Source: Thiodiazotropha sp040791665
GTDB taxonomy: Bacteria > Pseudomonadota > Gammaproteobacteria > Chromatiales > Chromatiaceae
NCBI GenBank assembly: GCA_040791665.1
Contig: JBFNNX010000017.1
Coordinates: 186,001-250,000, forward strand
Length of the DNA: 64,000 nt
Direction of reading: 5' to 3'
In this document: one piece after another, positions 43,793-52,508 of the stretch
How the letters are laid out: each line of letters opens with the position of its first letter
Position numbering within the stretch: position 1 is the first letter of the stretch
The notes under the pieces: generated by a model
The model's database searches: none
What the model was told of the DNA's origin: nothing
The model's input: the letters and a program-made list of their open reading frames with translations, nothing else
Translations under genes and position numbers: made by a program

Positions 43793-44623
43793 ATGAGTAG
43801 TGGTTATGGCGAGGCGGTATTGGATCGCATCCGTTGCATTCTTGTCTCTTATCACTATCTTCGACGTGATAAGAACAATCAGCCCTATAGTTGGGCGAAA
43901 ATGGCGGCGGATATTCGGACTTTCATGGGTTCTGATCCCAAGTTTCCCCAGAATAGTCTGGAAAACTTTGCCCGTGGATTGCGTCATACGGATACAGCAA
44001 AACGAATAGCGGGGATACGCAAATACTCGGTGCCTGAACCGGATCGGATGGAGGCGATCATCGCGTATCTTACTGACCCAAAAAGCAAGTGGTACGCCTG
44101 TGATAAAGATGTGCTGCTGGCCCCCGCGAAACCGCTTGTCCCACTTGAGTTGCTTGAGTTCTTAAATGAGAAACGCGATGAGCCGCGCACCATTAAAATG
44201 TATCGGCTGCGTGGCCAATGGAAGATCGTACAGGCAGACGACAACACAAACGACCAAACCCGCCTTACCCTACTTAAAACAGAAGATGCGCGTATGGCGA
44301 TGGCTGAACTATCCGTGCAGGAGGCAGAAGACCCTCTGCCTGAACTGTATTCAGGATGGGCTATAGCAACAATGGACGATACGATATTACTAGCCGTTCA
44401 ACATCTTCATCATGAGAGCAACCTTATCTATTTATCACTGGGAATTGATAATGCGGTTTATCGCTCCGAAATGCCGCGTGTACTTGTTTTCCTGGAACAC
44501 CAATATCCGGAAGACGCAATCGAAGTAAATTCATCGGATGATGAAACCACGTTACTAAGCGAAATCATCAATAGCTGGCAATCACAGTTATACCTGTTTC
44601 GAAAAGTGCAAGATCTTGATTGA
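43793..44623 (+). CDS. Protein of unknown function, element cargo
   Basis: A 276-residue protein starting MSSGYGEAVLDRIRCILVSYHYLRRDKNNQPYSWAKMAADIRTFMGSDPKFPQNSLENFARGLRHTDTAKRIAG. The first 85 residues look like a helical DNA-binding region (the sequence around SWAKMAADIRTF ... SLENFARGL resembles an HTH), the rest is mixed alpha/beta. No family recognised. It is divergent from the membrane module and followed by the ankyrin-like gene after 26 bp. The frame is open upstream to 43478 but overlaps the module's first gene. Confidence 0.62.
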   Translation: MSSGYGEAVLDRIRCILVSYHYLRRDKNNQPYSWAKMAADIRTFMGSDPKFPQNSLENFARGLRHTDTAKRIAGIRKYSVPEPDRMEAIIAYLTDPKSKWYACDKDVLLAPAKPLVPLELLEFLNEKRDEPRTIKMYRLRGQWKIVQADDNTNDQTRLTLLKTEDARMAMAELSVQEAEDPLPELYSGWAIATMDDTILLAVQHLHHESNLIYLSLGIDNAVYRSEMPRVLVFLEHQYPEDAIEVNSSDDETTLLSEIINSWQSQLYLFRKVQDLD

Positions 44624-44649
44624 CTCTTTGAAAGAGAACGAATAGGAAT

Positions 44650-45369
44650 ATGAAAAAGCAATCGATCATTAAGCTACTGACGGCTTATCAGGATGGCGTT
44701 TCAAAGGGGGAACTTGTTTCTCTGAGAGAATTGGGTTTGCCGGTCGGAAAACAGACGCGCAGAGGGTTTGCACCTGCGTTAGGCGACGAGGCGAAAGCAA
44801 AAGAAACAGTCGAGCGATTGCTTACCCTATGGACTGCAACACAAGGAAGGGAAGCAGAGGATATGCGACGACAAAATATGAATAAGCTTGTTCGTTCTTG
44901 GGAACAAGCGCAGGGGCGTGAAATCACGGAGGAAGAAAGGAGGATCGTCGAAGTGGGAGTTCAATGTCTGGATGATGTGGCGCATGGGCGTATAGATAAC
45001 GCGCGCGAGATTCTGGATGCTGGTTTGCCGGTTAATTTTCAGCACCCTATATATAAGTCAACGGTCCTGCATACGGTAGCCAGCAAGTTTCAGCTCAATG
45101 ATTATACAAATGAGCTATTGGATAGGGGGGATTGCGATCTGATGCTACGCGATCAATTCGGCAGGTTAGCTTGGAATATGGCGGTGTTCTTCAATCCGAA
45201 CAGTGAGGACATCATTGACCGATTGGCCCGTGAAACAACGGCAGCGGCAGATCGGGAAGGGATCGATTTGCTGGAAGAACAAAACCGTTATCAGGTGGAA
45301 TGGTTTCAACAGAAATGGTTTCTCCGCTTGGCGCAACGTGCGGAATACGTTCCTGAGTCACCTAAATAG
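44650..45369 (+). CDS. Ankyrin-repeat-like protein
   Basis: A 239-residue protein. Residues about 110-185 (LDDVAHGRIDNAREILDAGLPVNFQHPIYKSTVLHTVASKFQLNDYTNELLDRGDCDLMLRDQFGRLAWNMAVFF) have the spacing and hydrophobic pattern of two ankyrin repeats (G-N-A/LHxAA, LLDRG, D..G..A..MA). The N-terminal 90 residues are charged helices. Ankyrin repeats bind protein partners, so this may be an immunity or adaptor protein for a neighbour. Transcribed with the preceding gene and convergent with the metallopeptidase genes. Confidence 0.65.
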   Translation: MKKQSIIKLLTAYQDGVSKGELVSLRELGLPVGKQTRRGFAPALGDEAKAKETVERLLTLWTATQGREAEDMRRQNMNKLVRSWEQAQGREITEEERRIVEVGVQCLDDVAHGRIDNAREILDAGLPVNFQHPIYKSTVLHTVASKFQLNDYTNELLDRGDCDLMLRDQFGRLAWNMAVFFNPNSEDIIDRLARETTAAADREGIDLLEEQNRYQVEWFQQKWFLRLAQRAEYVPESPK

Positions 45370-45380
45370 ATCGGAAATAA

Positions 45381-46478
45381 TTATTGCACTTTGAGCATGG
45401 TATGCCAGTCAGGCGCATCTGAGTAGAGTGCTTCACGTAATCCATAACCCTCTGGCTCTAGAAACGGGTTAAGCTGTTCCAGAATTTCAAGAAGTTCTGT
45501 GCGAGAATAATGGTCAAGGATAGGGCTTGTATTGCGTAACTTGAGCCGCCGGTTTTTTTCTTCCAGATCGTTGTACTTTTCACCCATTGTGTTTAGGTGT
45601 CTTGTATATGTGGCAGGGTCCATCAGTCGCCCTTCACACATTTCATTGGCGTAACTCAGGCGATTGACACTTATCGGATGCTCGCTGGATTTATGCGAAA
45701 GCAAGATTTCAGACTGGATATGGAAGTTCAAGGCCATATTAACCCATAGGCTATGGAGTGGCCTATATTCTGGTAAAATAGCGTTTAAAACATACTCATC
45801 GGCTTCTAATTCCTGTAGCTGATAGGTGGAGAGTGCTTCGTCTACCACAAGCTGGACATTCATGGACCTGATATTTTTGTTATCAAGATGTCCCAGTCGT
45901 AAATGCCCTAATTCATGAATAAGTATAAAGGTGGCGGCTCCCGCGATAGCATGCCGAACTTTTTCATGAATTTTGTTTGGGATCAGGCGACTCATATCCG
46001 GTAGAGGTTCGCCATAGCAGTAATGTCGGTAAAGCAGGCTGAATAGAAAGACGGGTACGGCATCCCGCACAGAGGTGCGGGGGAATTGTTCCAGCGGATA
46101 GTGCTTATCCAGAGATTCAGGCAAGCTTTCAACGAAAAACGCCCAATATCCACAAGCGCAAATCAGGTTTAATAAGCCGTTTCCCAATATAATCGAATCT
46201 GACTTTGGTTTGGGTTTTGAATATGCGACACACAAGGGTAATGGAACTACATAGATTTCACATCTAAGTAATTCTTCGACTTTCTCCTGGTTAATAAAGC
46301 GGAGCTTATCCTGAACAAGAGCAGCCAGGGAATGTGTGGCGGTCATAGCGGAGGAAGGATTGAGGTGACTGTGCTGTAAATTCTTGATCTGCCGGTTAAT
46401 GACAGACTCCGGTATACCGTAAGGGGCGAGTTTTAAACACGCGCTTAAATCTTCAATAAGTTCACCGGCGTGTATCAT
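45381..46478 (-). CDS. HExxH metallopeptidase A (Lit/ImmA-like candidate)
   Basis: A 365-residue protein. Zinc-site HELGH is at residues 188-192 in AATFILIHELGHLRLGHLD, and the third-ligand block is LQELEADEYV (about 221-230), the ExxAD form seen in M48, ImmA/IrrE and Lit-type peptidases. No signal peptide or membrane helix is evident, so it would act in the cytosol. Lit cleaves elongation factor Tu to stop phage growth, and ImmA-type proteases cut repressors; which applies here is not known. It lies 11 bp downstream of a second HExxH gene. Confidence 0.8.
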   Translation of the reverse strand: MIHAGELIEDLSACLKLAPYGIPESVINRQIKNLQHSHLNPSSAMTATHSLAALVQDKLRFINQEKVEELLRCEIYVVPLPLCVAYSKPKPKSDSIILGNGLLNLICACGYWAFFVESLPESLDKHYPLEQFPRTSVRDAVPVFLFSLLYRHYCYGEPLPDMSRLIPNKIHEKVRHAIAGAATFILIHELGHLRLGHLDNKNIRSMNVQLVVDEALSTYQLQELEADEYVLNAILPEYRPLHSLWVNMALNFHIQSEILLSHKSSEHPISVNRLSYANEMCEGRLMDPATYTRHLNTMGEKYNDLEEKNRRLKLRNTSPILDHYSRTELLEILEQLNPFLEPEGYGLREALYSDAPDWHTMLKVQ

Positions 46479-46489
46479 TGGTATAGAGC

Positions 46490-47437
46490 CTAATGAATAT
46501 CCTGAATTCCTAAGCCTTTGGCTAGTTCATCCAATGACGCTGAAAACCCTGCATAAATATGGTGGGATTCAGGAGTCCATTCCTGATCAAAGGCAGATGC
46601 AAGATGATATTTTCGCTGAGAAGCTTTGGGATAAAACTCAGTGTTTAAAACCTCTTTAGCTCCGGCCTGTTTAGCCATCCAGCGTTCTAGCATTTCGATA
46701 TAAGCGAGTGACAGACAGGGGGAAGCGAGAGATTGATAGTCAATGCGAGCTACATTAAGTTTTTCAGGCTCAGAGTAGACCCTCAAGAAATGTTTGTATC
46801 CGGTGTGGTCCGCTTCTATTTCCTGCTCCCGTGATTGTTCTTGAACGAAATGGCTATGAGAATGATGTGCTATCTCGTGACAGAGGCTAAAGACAATGCC
46901 TGCAGTCATGAGCGATGCGGAAAGGGCGGCAATTTCAGGAAAACGGGAATAGTATGGCCACATACGATCCGAGATATTCGCCCTGTTGGATAAGTCATTC
47001 CATAGCTGAAGCTGGCATTCAAACAGATCGCCAAGATCCTGAATGTCATCATTTGAGAGATCGGCGATTGCCCATATTCCTGTAATTAGATTCAGGTCTA
47101 AAAGCCAAAGAGCGTAACGCTGATCCATATAAATGCGCTTGGTATCCAAAGGTCCGGGTTCAGAAAATATATCGATACGGTCCAGTGAGAAATCCTCAAA
47201 CCTGAAGACAGAAGAGTCCTCTTGAAGAACCTGAACAATATCATTGAACATGTCCATCAATAGCGCATTGGCATTTTTGACTAACTGATCGTCATCCTGA
47301 GAAAAACCTAGGCGCGCAGCCATGTACTTGGCTCTGTCCAGTGATGCTTCACTAGGGAAAAATGATCGCTTAATTTGCCTCGTTCGGGAACTGATAATTT
47401 TCACATTGGTTGATCTGTAAAAGCTGATCCATCGCAA
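46490..47437 (-). CDS. HExxH metallopeptidase B
   Basis: A 315-residue protein with HEIAH at residues 187-191 (GIVFSLCHEIAHHSHSHF) and EQEIEADHTGYK (about 204-215) as the third-ligand region. The overall plan (N-terminal alpha/beta half, then HExxH, then ExxAD about 15 residues on) matches peptidase A but the sequences differ throughout, so they are at best distant paralogues. Co-transcribed with A, 11 bp apart. Cytosolic in appearance. Role unknown; a paired-enzyme or heterodimer function is possible. Confidence 0.8.
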   Translation of the reverse strand: MRWISFYRSTNVKIISSRTRQIKRSFFPSEASLDRAKYMAARLGFSQDDDQLVKNANALLMDMFNDIVQVLQEDSSVFRFEDFSLDRIDIFSEPGPLDTKRIYMDQRYALWLLDLNLITGIWAIADLSNDDIQDLGDLFECQLQLWNDLSNRANISDRMWPYYSRFPEIAALSASLMTAGIVFSLCHEIAHHSHSHFVQEQSREQEIEADHTGYKHFLRVYSEPEKLNVARIDYQSLASPCLSLAYIEMLERWMAKQAGAKEVLNTEFYPKASQRKYHLASAFDQEWTPESHHIYAGFSASLDELAKGLGIQDIH

Positions 47438-47556
47438 GATGCTATATAAGGCTGTTTTTACGGGTTGTTACTGGATAGGTTAATTACAACATTACTCACC
47501 GATCTCAGGCAAATTCTTGTTCAAAAGATATTGTTAAGGGGGGCGTCTTGATTAAA

Positions 47557-47750
47557 AAATACTCCACCCGTTACAGGATCATGGGGTGTGATCCTGCCCA
47601 GATGACAAGCTGGCGTTTAAGCCAGTCATTGCGGGAGAACATACGGCTCACTTCATCAGGCGTCAGGAGATCATGGAGTTCAATACTCCGGGAACGCCCG
47701 CTCATGCCCATCTCCTGCTGCTGCGTGTCGACTTCGTCTTCCTGGTATTT
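47557..47750 (-). pseudogene. Remnant of a second VirD4-type coupling protein (3' end)
   Basis: The reverse strand reads TQQQEMGMSGRSRSIELHD and continues LLTPDEVSRMFSRNDWLKRQ, almost the same as the C-terminal region of the intact coupling protein at 48617-50146. DNA identity looks like roughly 85%, with most differences silent, so it is a piece of a related element's gene rather than a recent duplication. The homology is lost at the last codons and the 5' part is missing. Confidence 0.85.
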
Positions 47751-47916
47751 TCTGCCGACGCAGATGCTATTTTATTTTTGGGTAGCACGCAGTTCCGAGC
47801 TGAATAGACTGCACCGGACAAAGCTTTCTCTAAAAACGATCAAGGCTCACAGTTTCTGATCCGCCGAGACAAATATGCTCGAAGCCTCGACTTATCAGCA
47901 ATTCACGCATTTTTAA

Positions 47917-48180
47917 TGCACCGAACTCCGCAGTGCCGTTATTGCCATTGAAAACCCACTTTTAGCAAAAAACCTCTATTAATACCTTAATGAAGATCTG
48001 GATGCTGATATTAGTGGGCAAGATTCCGGCGAAATTATAAGAATACTCACCAAAATACTAAAGGTTGGCGACGATACAAATTCACTTATAAAGTTTTACC
48101 GCACCTGTGATAAAGAAACAAAATATGGCGATCTAATACGAGCCCATCTAAGTCCATCTATACAAGAAAAATTAACATGA
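47917..48180 (+). pseudogene. Small gene interrupted by one in-frame stop
   Basis: One frame reads TELRSAVIAIENPLLAKNLY, then TAA at 47980, then YLNEDLDADISGQDSGEII, continuing RILTKILKVGDDTNSLIKFYR ... HLSPSIQEKLT to a stop at 48180. The parts join as an 86-residue protein if the TAA is read as CAA, and there is no ATG in frame. No family recognised. It sits in AT-rich DNA between the coupling-protein remnant and another small gene. Confidence 0.5.
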
Positions 48181-48252
48181 TTATCCGAACAGGTTATTTT
48201 CTTGAATATTCCATATTAAAAATGGTACAACCTTTATTATAACAAATATAAT

Positions 48253-48564
48253 ATGCGCGAAAGGAATCAACAATGTCGTTACATGGAAGTTTTTAATTAC
48301 TATGTTGATGAAGCACAAGATGGGCTAACTATAATTAAACTGTTTGCATATATAGACCGAGTCTTGTCGACAGCAAATATCAAAGATATTTCAAAATTTC
48401 AGGATCAAGATTTAGACGGTATTTTGAGATCAAGAGGCAGTGATTTAGAAACATTTATTGATTGCCTTGAACGTACCTTAGAATACTTTGAAACACACTT
48501 TCCAAGTGATGATCCAGATTACGTGTCAAGTGGATGCAAATATCTTAAACGACGTGCACCATAG
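48253..48564 (+). CDS. Small protein of unknown function
   Basis: A 103-residue protein, MRERNQQCRYMEVFNYYVDEAQDGLTIIKLFAYIDRVLSTANIKDISKFQDQDLDGILRSRGSDLETFIDCLERTLEYFETHFPSDDPDYVSSGCKYLKRRAP. Acidic and helical. A second start at the internal MEVFNYY is possible. It is AT-rich and lies between the coupling-protein remnant and the intact coupling-protein gene, so it is probably cargo. No family recognised. Confidence 0.5.
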   Translation: MRERNQQCRYMEVFNYYVDEAQDGLTIIKLFAYIDRVLSTANIKDISKFQDQDLDGILRSRGSDLETFIDCLERTLEYFETHFPSDDPDYVSSGCKYLKRRAP

Positions 48565-48616
48565 AATTGCTGGGTTTGATGAGCTATCTGTTCACACAAT
48601 TCGCAACTTCTATATT

Positions 48617-50146
48617 TTAGCTATTCATTAGTGTGTATAACGGGCTCTTGCGATCATAATACTCCACCTTTTGCAGGATCATGGGGTGTGAACCCGCCCA
48701 GATGACAAGCTGGCGTTTGAAGCGGTCGTTGCGGGAGAATATCCGGCTGACTTCATCCGGGGTCAGAAGGTCGTGAAGTTCAATACTGCGGGATCGTCCG
48801 CTCATACCCATTTCCTGCTGCTGCGTACCGACTTCACCTTGCCGGGACACCTCAACTTGCGTTTTTCCAAGTCTCTTGGATATATACTCCGTTGTAGCTA
48901 AGTCGTTATTCCCGAAGAACTGGAGTATACCGGCGTTCCCGGCAAAGCTCTCCCAGCGCTCGCCGTACAGGGCCTTACCTTGGTTCCAGTCCTGTAGCAC
49001 GACCCAGAGCTTGACGTGAAATGAGGCAATCTGACCGATGGCGTTTTCCAACTGACGCATATGGCCCAATACCGGGAATTCGTCAAGACAGGCCAGCACG
49101 GGAACGGGAGGCACGGTGCGCTCCCGCTCCATGGCGTCCAGAAGCTGGTTGATGAATATCCTGAGCCAACGATTGCTCATTTCGATCCGTGTCGCGGGAA
49201 AGCATAGGTAAATACTCACACCGTTTGGGTCGCGCTTCAAATCCGTGAGGTTGAAATCATGGCCGCTCAGGATGTCGCGCATGGCGGGGTAGTCCAGGAA
49301 TTTGGTATGACGCCGCACGGTGGAGAGCACGCTGTCGCGCTCCCGGTCGCTCTTTTCATAAAAATCGTTGGCTGCACCCTCGATGTCCCCGCCCAGAGCG
49401 GCGGTTCCCTCGAACTTCTTCAGGCGGTGGGCGTTGTCCAGCATGGCTTGTTCGAGGACGTGGTAGGGTTCCCCGTCTTCGTCTAGCGCCAGCATCATGG
49501 CCTGTTTGATCAGTTCCCGGACGGTGACGAGGTTTCGGCGGCCGTCATATTCCGGATCGGTGGCGACATGCAGGATCACGCCCTCGATGAAGGATTGCGC
49601 GCTTTCGTCCCAATGCTGGTCTTTTTGCGTGGGTGGCTTGATCGCCATGGCCTCGGCGATGAGCGAGGCGTCCTCAATAATTGTTGGACTGTCCAGTTTC
49701 AGGACGGCCATGGGATTGTAGCGGGCGCGGAAACCCGCGACCTCCTCGGTCGCGTAAGAGAACGGATCGAGGATATAGACCTTCTGGCCCATCCGGGCGC
49801 GCCGTGCGGCGGTAATATTGGACAGCTCGCCCTTGGGATCGGTGGCGAGCACGCTTCCGCGGTAGCAAAGCAGGTTGCCGATCAGGGTGACCGACTTCCC
49901 GGCGCGTGATCCTGCGACGCTCAATATGTGCCTGTCGTCCTCAATGCCGATGAGCTGTTCCCCCAGTGCGCCTACAAGGATCTTCTTGCCCGGATTATGG
50001 GGATTGTATGAAAGCGCCTTGCTCTGAAGAATGGCCTCCGGGTTTTGCCAGCGGGCCTGCGGCACGCTTTGTTGTTTGAGATAACGGGACGACACCCCGC
50101 GCGGGATATCGCTTGTGAAGTCATCAAGAAATTCGGTCATGGTCAC
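48617..50146 (-). CDS. VirD4/TraG-type conjugative coupling protein
   Basis: A 509-residue ATPase. Walker A is SVAGSRAGKSVTLIGNLLCYRGSVLATDPKGE (core GSRAGKS at about 79-85) and Walker B is PVPVLACLDEFPVLG (about 348-362), followed by ENAIGQIASFHVKLWVVLQDWNQGKALYG. It brings the relaxase-DNA complex to a type IV secretion channel. No clear N-terminal membrane anchor is visible, unlike most VirD4 proteins. It is near the relaxase, but no channel genes are in this window. Confidence 0.92.
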   Translation of the reverse strand: MTMTEFLDDFTSDIPRGVSSRYLKQQSVPQARWQNPEAILQSKALSYNPHNPGKKILVGALGEQLIGIEDDRHILSVAGSRAGKSVTLIGNLLCYRGSVLATDPKGELSNITAARRARMGQKVYILDPFSYATEEVAGFRARYNPMAVLKLDSPTIIEDASLIAEAMAIKPPTQKDQHWDESAQSFIEGVILHVATDPEYDGRRNLVTVRELIKQAMMLALDEDGEPYHVLEQAMLDNAHRLKKFEGTAALGGDIEGAANDFYEKSDRERDSVLSTVRRHTKFLDYPAMRDILSGHDFNLTDLKRDPNGVSIYLCFPATRIEMSNRWLRIFINQLLDAMERERTVPPVPVLACLDEFPVLGHMRQLENAIGQIASFHVKLWVVLQDWNQGKALYGERWESFAGNAGILQFFGNNDLATTEYISKRLGKTQVEVSRQGEVGTQQQEMGMSGRSRSIELHDLLTPDEVSRIFSRNDRFKRQLVIWAGSHPMILQKVEYYDRKSPLYTLMNS

Positions 50147-50247
50147 CGCTCCTGTTAATTAAAGGGCTTGCGGTGAATTATCCGGTATGGGAGTAACCCT
50201 ATGCCTCGCGCCTTCCTCTTTGTTTGTGAAAGCGTGGGAAGAGGTGA

Positions 50248-50529
50248 TTATTCGATGAGGCCGTATCGCTTGCGGATTTGGGTGTCCATGTGTCCGACTG
50301 TGTCAAAATATGCCTCTTCATAAGGCTTGCTGGTTTCCTCGACATACATTTGGGCGATTTCGGCAATTTCCTCTTCGGTGACGTCGGTGTGCTCTTCAAG
50401 GAAATCTCGCGCTGCCCAAAGGAGCTTGAACGCGCGAACCGGCTTGTAAGTACCGTCCGGCATCAGGATGTTACGGACTTCCTCTTCAAGCCATTCTTCC
50501 GTTTTTGTCTCGGTGGTGAAAACGCTCAT
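50248..50529 (-). CDS. Small acidic protein upstream of the coupling protein
   Basis: A 93-residue protein, MSVFTTETKTEEWLEEEVRNILMPDGTYKPVRAFKLLWAARDFLEEHTDVTEEEIAEIAQMYVEETSKPYEEAYFDTVGHMDTQIRKRYGLIE. Rich in Glu, helical. It is co-directional with the coupling-protein gene, 102 bp before it, so it may be a transfer accessory protein. No family recognised. Confidence 0.65.
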   Translation of the reverse strand: MSVFTTETKTEEWLEEEVRNILMPDGTYKPVRAFKLLWAARDFLEEHTDVTEEEIAEIAQMYVEETSKPYEEAYFDTVGHMDTQIRKRYGLIE

Positions 50530-50573
50530 GGCATCACCATAGGATATAAAGTCTTAACGACCTACTAATTTTT

Positions 50574-50870
50574 CTACCGTGACCGGTCGAAATCATCCCG
50601 TGCCCGATTTTTCATACGGCGCAGGCGGTGTTGGATATGCTTGACCCGCTCTTCCCGCTGTCGGTTTACAATATCGGATTGGCGTTGTTTAGCACCGTCC
50701 GGCGTAAGAGCGCGGCCCGTTTGCGGTCGGTCCCTCTGCGTTTCCAGTTTGGTTAGCTCTATTTTGGTGACCGTTGTGGGGTCTTTGGTCTTATCCGATG
50801 CCATTTCCTGTTTTTTGTTATGAAAGGCTTTACGGATGGACGGGACTTTCGGCTTCCAGTCGGTGATCAT
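50574..50870 (-). CDS. Small basic protein, unknown function
   Basis: A 98-residue protein starting MITDWKPKVPSIRKAFHNKKQEMASDKTKDPTTVTKIELTKLETQRDRPQTGRALTPDGAKQRQSDIVNRQREERVKHIQHRLRRMKNRARDDFDRSR. Strongly basic and charged, likely a coiled or disordered nucleic-acid-binding protein. The ATG at 50870 is preferred over the longer frame to 50906. It precedes the acidic 93-residue gene on the same strand. Confidence 0.58.
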   Translation of the reverse strand: MITDWKPKVPSIRKAFHNKKQEMASDKTKDPTTVTKIELTKLETQRDRPQTGRALTPDGAKQRQSDIVNRQREERVKHIQHRLRRMKNRARDDFDRSR

Positions 50871-50955
50871 GACGGCTCTCCCGTGGCGAAGATGGATGTC
50901 CGTCAATTATCGCCGTAAGCGGGAGAAGGCCGCCTCCCGCGTTCCTCGCCGATCT

Positions 50956-51084
50956 TTACTTACACGCCTTGCAAACCCTTATCCTCCAGGGATACGTCAG
51001 TTCGCTGGCCGTGCGGATGTCATGGCTGGGGAGGGGGCATTCCCCGTTACAGACTGCCGGGTTTAACGTTATCAGTCTACCCAT
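50956..51084 (-). CDS. Small zinc-ribbon-like protein
   Basis: A 42-residue frame, MGRLITLNPAVCNGECPLPSHDIRTASELTYPWRIRVCKACK, with cysteines spaced C-x3-C ... C-x2-C. AAAGGAGG, an excellent ribosome site, lies just before the ATG at 51084; the longer frame to 51150 has none as good. Probably binds one zinc. Function unknown; this is a gene too short for normal gene calling. Confidence 0.55.
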   Translation of the reverse strand: MGRLITLNPAVCNGECPLPSHDIRTASELTYPWRIRVCKACK

Positions 51085-51315
51085 GCTCCTCCTTTGTTCA
51101 TGGTTTCCGCTCTTTCCTAATTCCAGCTCATACCTTGATTGCCGTAGCAAACGGACGCCGGGAATGCGCGTGAGCGCGGCGCGTCAATGGTCTGCCCGCT
51201 CCTTTCGGCCCTAGCGGGCCTCCCGTGTTGACCATGACACGTTCCCGGTCCGTTTGGCTGGACGGCAGGTAAGGCTGGAATAGGCCAGCCCGTCACAAAT
51301 CAAAGGAGAAAGATC
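51085..51315. other. Non-coding interval upstream of the small gene at 51316
   Basis: About 230 bp without a supported gene. It contains a short GC hairpin region (CGGCCCTAGCGGGCC near 51207-51221) and the ribosome site of the next gene. A minus-strand frame (51211-51534) covers the small plus-strand gene and is read as its shadow. Confidence 0.4.
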
Positions 51316-51567
51316 ATGACTGACAACTTCAATGAAAACGCCGCCGAAAACAATAACGGTAAAGGCCGACGACCCACCCACGCTGTCAAAGTCCGCCACG
51401 TATACGGCGATGGCGCGACGAGCTTCGAACAGATCGGTGTCGGCTGGAAAAAGGAAAGCGGTAAGAGCGGTATAAAAGTAAAGCTCGCAGGCACTCAGAT
51501 TGTCAGCGAATTCTACCTCTTCGAACTGCCGCAATCGCAGGACAGCGCCACGGAAGTGAACTCATAA
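51316..51567 (+). CDS. Small element-borne protein, unknown function
   Basis: An 83-residue protein, MTDNFNENAAENNNGKGRRPTHAVKVRHVYGDGATSFEQIGVGWKKESGKSGIKVKLAGTQIVSEFYLFELPQSQDSATEVNS: an Asn/Glu-rich N-terminus and a small beta-rich domain. AAAGGAGAAAG precedes the ATG. Starts a forward pair with the methylase gene 74 bp downstream. No family recognised. Confidence 0.68.
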   Translation: MTDNFNENAAENNNGKGRRPTHAVKVRHVYGDGATSFEQIGVGWKKESGKSGIKVKLAGTQIVSEFYLFELPQSQDSATEVNS

Positions 51568-51641
51568 CCACCGCAGATGAAGCGGGCCGCCTGGTCCGCT
51601 TCGTCTCGCCCCATAACAACAAACATGGAAAGGAATCCACA

Positions 51642-52448
51642 ATGTCTTACGAAACCAATACTATAAAAATTCGCTTTTCGGAAAAACCATCTGTAGATAT
51701 TCGCTGCAAGCTTAAGAGCAACGGTTTTTCTTGGTCACCGGCACATGCTATTTGGACAGCCGCTCGTACGCCGAAAACTCAGGCACTTGCACAATCATTG
51801 TCGGGGGAACTGCCGCTAGATACGATCATCGGGGGTGATTGTGTAGACACAATGCGTAAAATGCCCGGTGAAGCTATTGACCTCGTCGTTACCGACCCCC
51901 CATATCTCGTTAATTACCATGACAGGTCTGGACGCTCAATAATGAATGACAACAATGACCATTGGGTGGAGCCCGCATTTAACCAACTTTACCGTCTTTT
52001 AAAGCCGAATAGTTTTTGCGTTTCTTTCTGTGGATGGAATTCGCTAGATATCTTCTTGAGCGCGGCTAAACAGGCCGGTTTTAGAATGTCCGGTCACCTT
52101 GTATGGCAGAAAAACTACGCATCTAGCAGTTTTTATATATCCAGCCATCATGAGCAGGCCATTGTTCTAGCAAAAGGGAACCCTCAAAAACCAGAAAAAC
52201 CTCTAAGGTCAGTATTACCTTGGTCCTATACAGGAAATAAACTGCATCCGACCCAAAAGCATATAGATGTGATTTCGCCGCTGGTCGAGACATTCTCTAG
52301 TCAAGGAGAAGTCGTACTTGACCCGTTCTGCGGGTCTGGAACTACGGCCTTGGCCGCTCATAAGTCGGGACGTCATTATATTGGCATTGAGAAAGCCCCG
52401 GAGTTTGCCGAAATCGCCAGACAGCGGTTATCGGAGGATTCTCCGTAA
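51642..52448 (+). CDS. DNA methyltransferase (N4/N6, beta group) with N-terminal accessory domain
   Basis: A 268-residue methylase. Residues 1-55 (NTIKIRFSEKPSVDIRCKLKSNGFSWSPAHAIWTAARTPKTQALAQSL) form a small extra domain; DAIDLVVTDPPYLVNYHDRSGRS (motif IV, DPPY at 85-88) follows, and LDPFCGSGTTALAAHKSGRHYIGIEKAPEF (motif I) is near the C-terminus. This is a beta-group orphan methylase of the type plasmids carry to mask their DNA from host restriction. No nuclease gene is next to it. The modified base is not determinable by eye. Confidence 0.85.
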   Translation: MSYETNTIKIRFSEKPSVDIRCKLKSNGFSWSPAHAIWTAARTPKTQALAQSLSGELPLDTIIGGDCVDTMRKMPGEAIDLVVTDPPYLVNYHDRSGRSIMNDNNDHWVEPAFNQLYRLLKPNSFCVSFCGWNSLDIFLSAAKQAGFRMSGHLVWQKNYASSSFYISSHHEQAIVLAKGNPQKPEKPLRSVLPWSYTGNKLHPTQKHIDVISPLVETFSSQGEVVLDPFCGSGTTALAAHKSGRHYIGIEKAPEFAEIARQRLSEDSP

Positions 52449-52508
52449 TCATTAACACTAATAACGAAGTGGGCCACCCGGTCCGTTTCATAACATGCCA
52501 TAAAATCA

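Noticed and set aside
47548..47859. 103-residue plus-strand gene
   Set aside because: This frame is antisense to the coupling-protein remnant, which explains its coding-like look.
51211..51534. 107-residue minus-strand frame
   Set aside because: It covers the plus-strand gene at 51316 that has a good ribosome site; composition of the minus frame is not protein-like.
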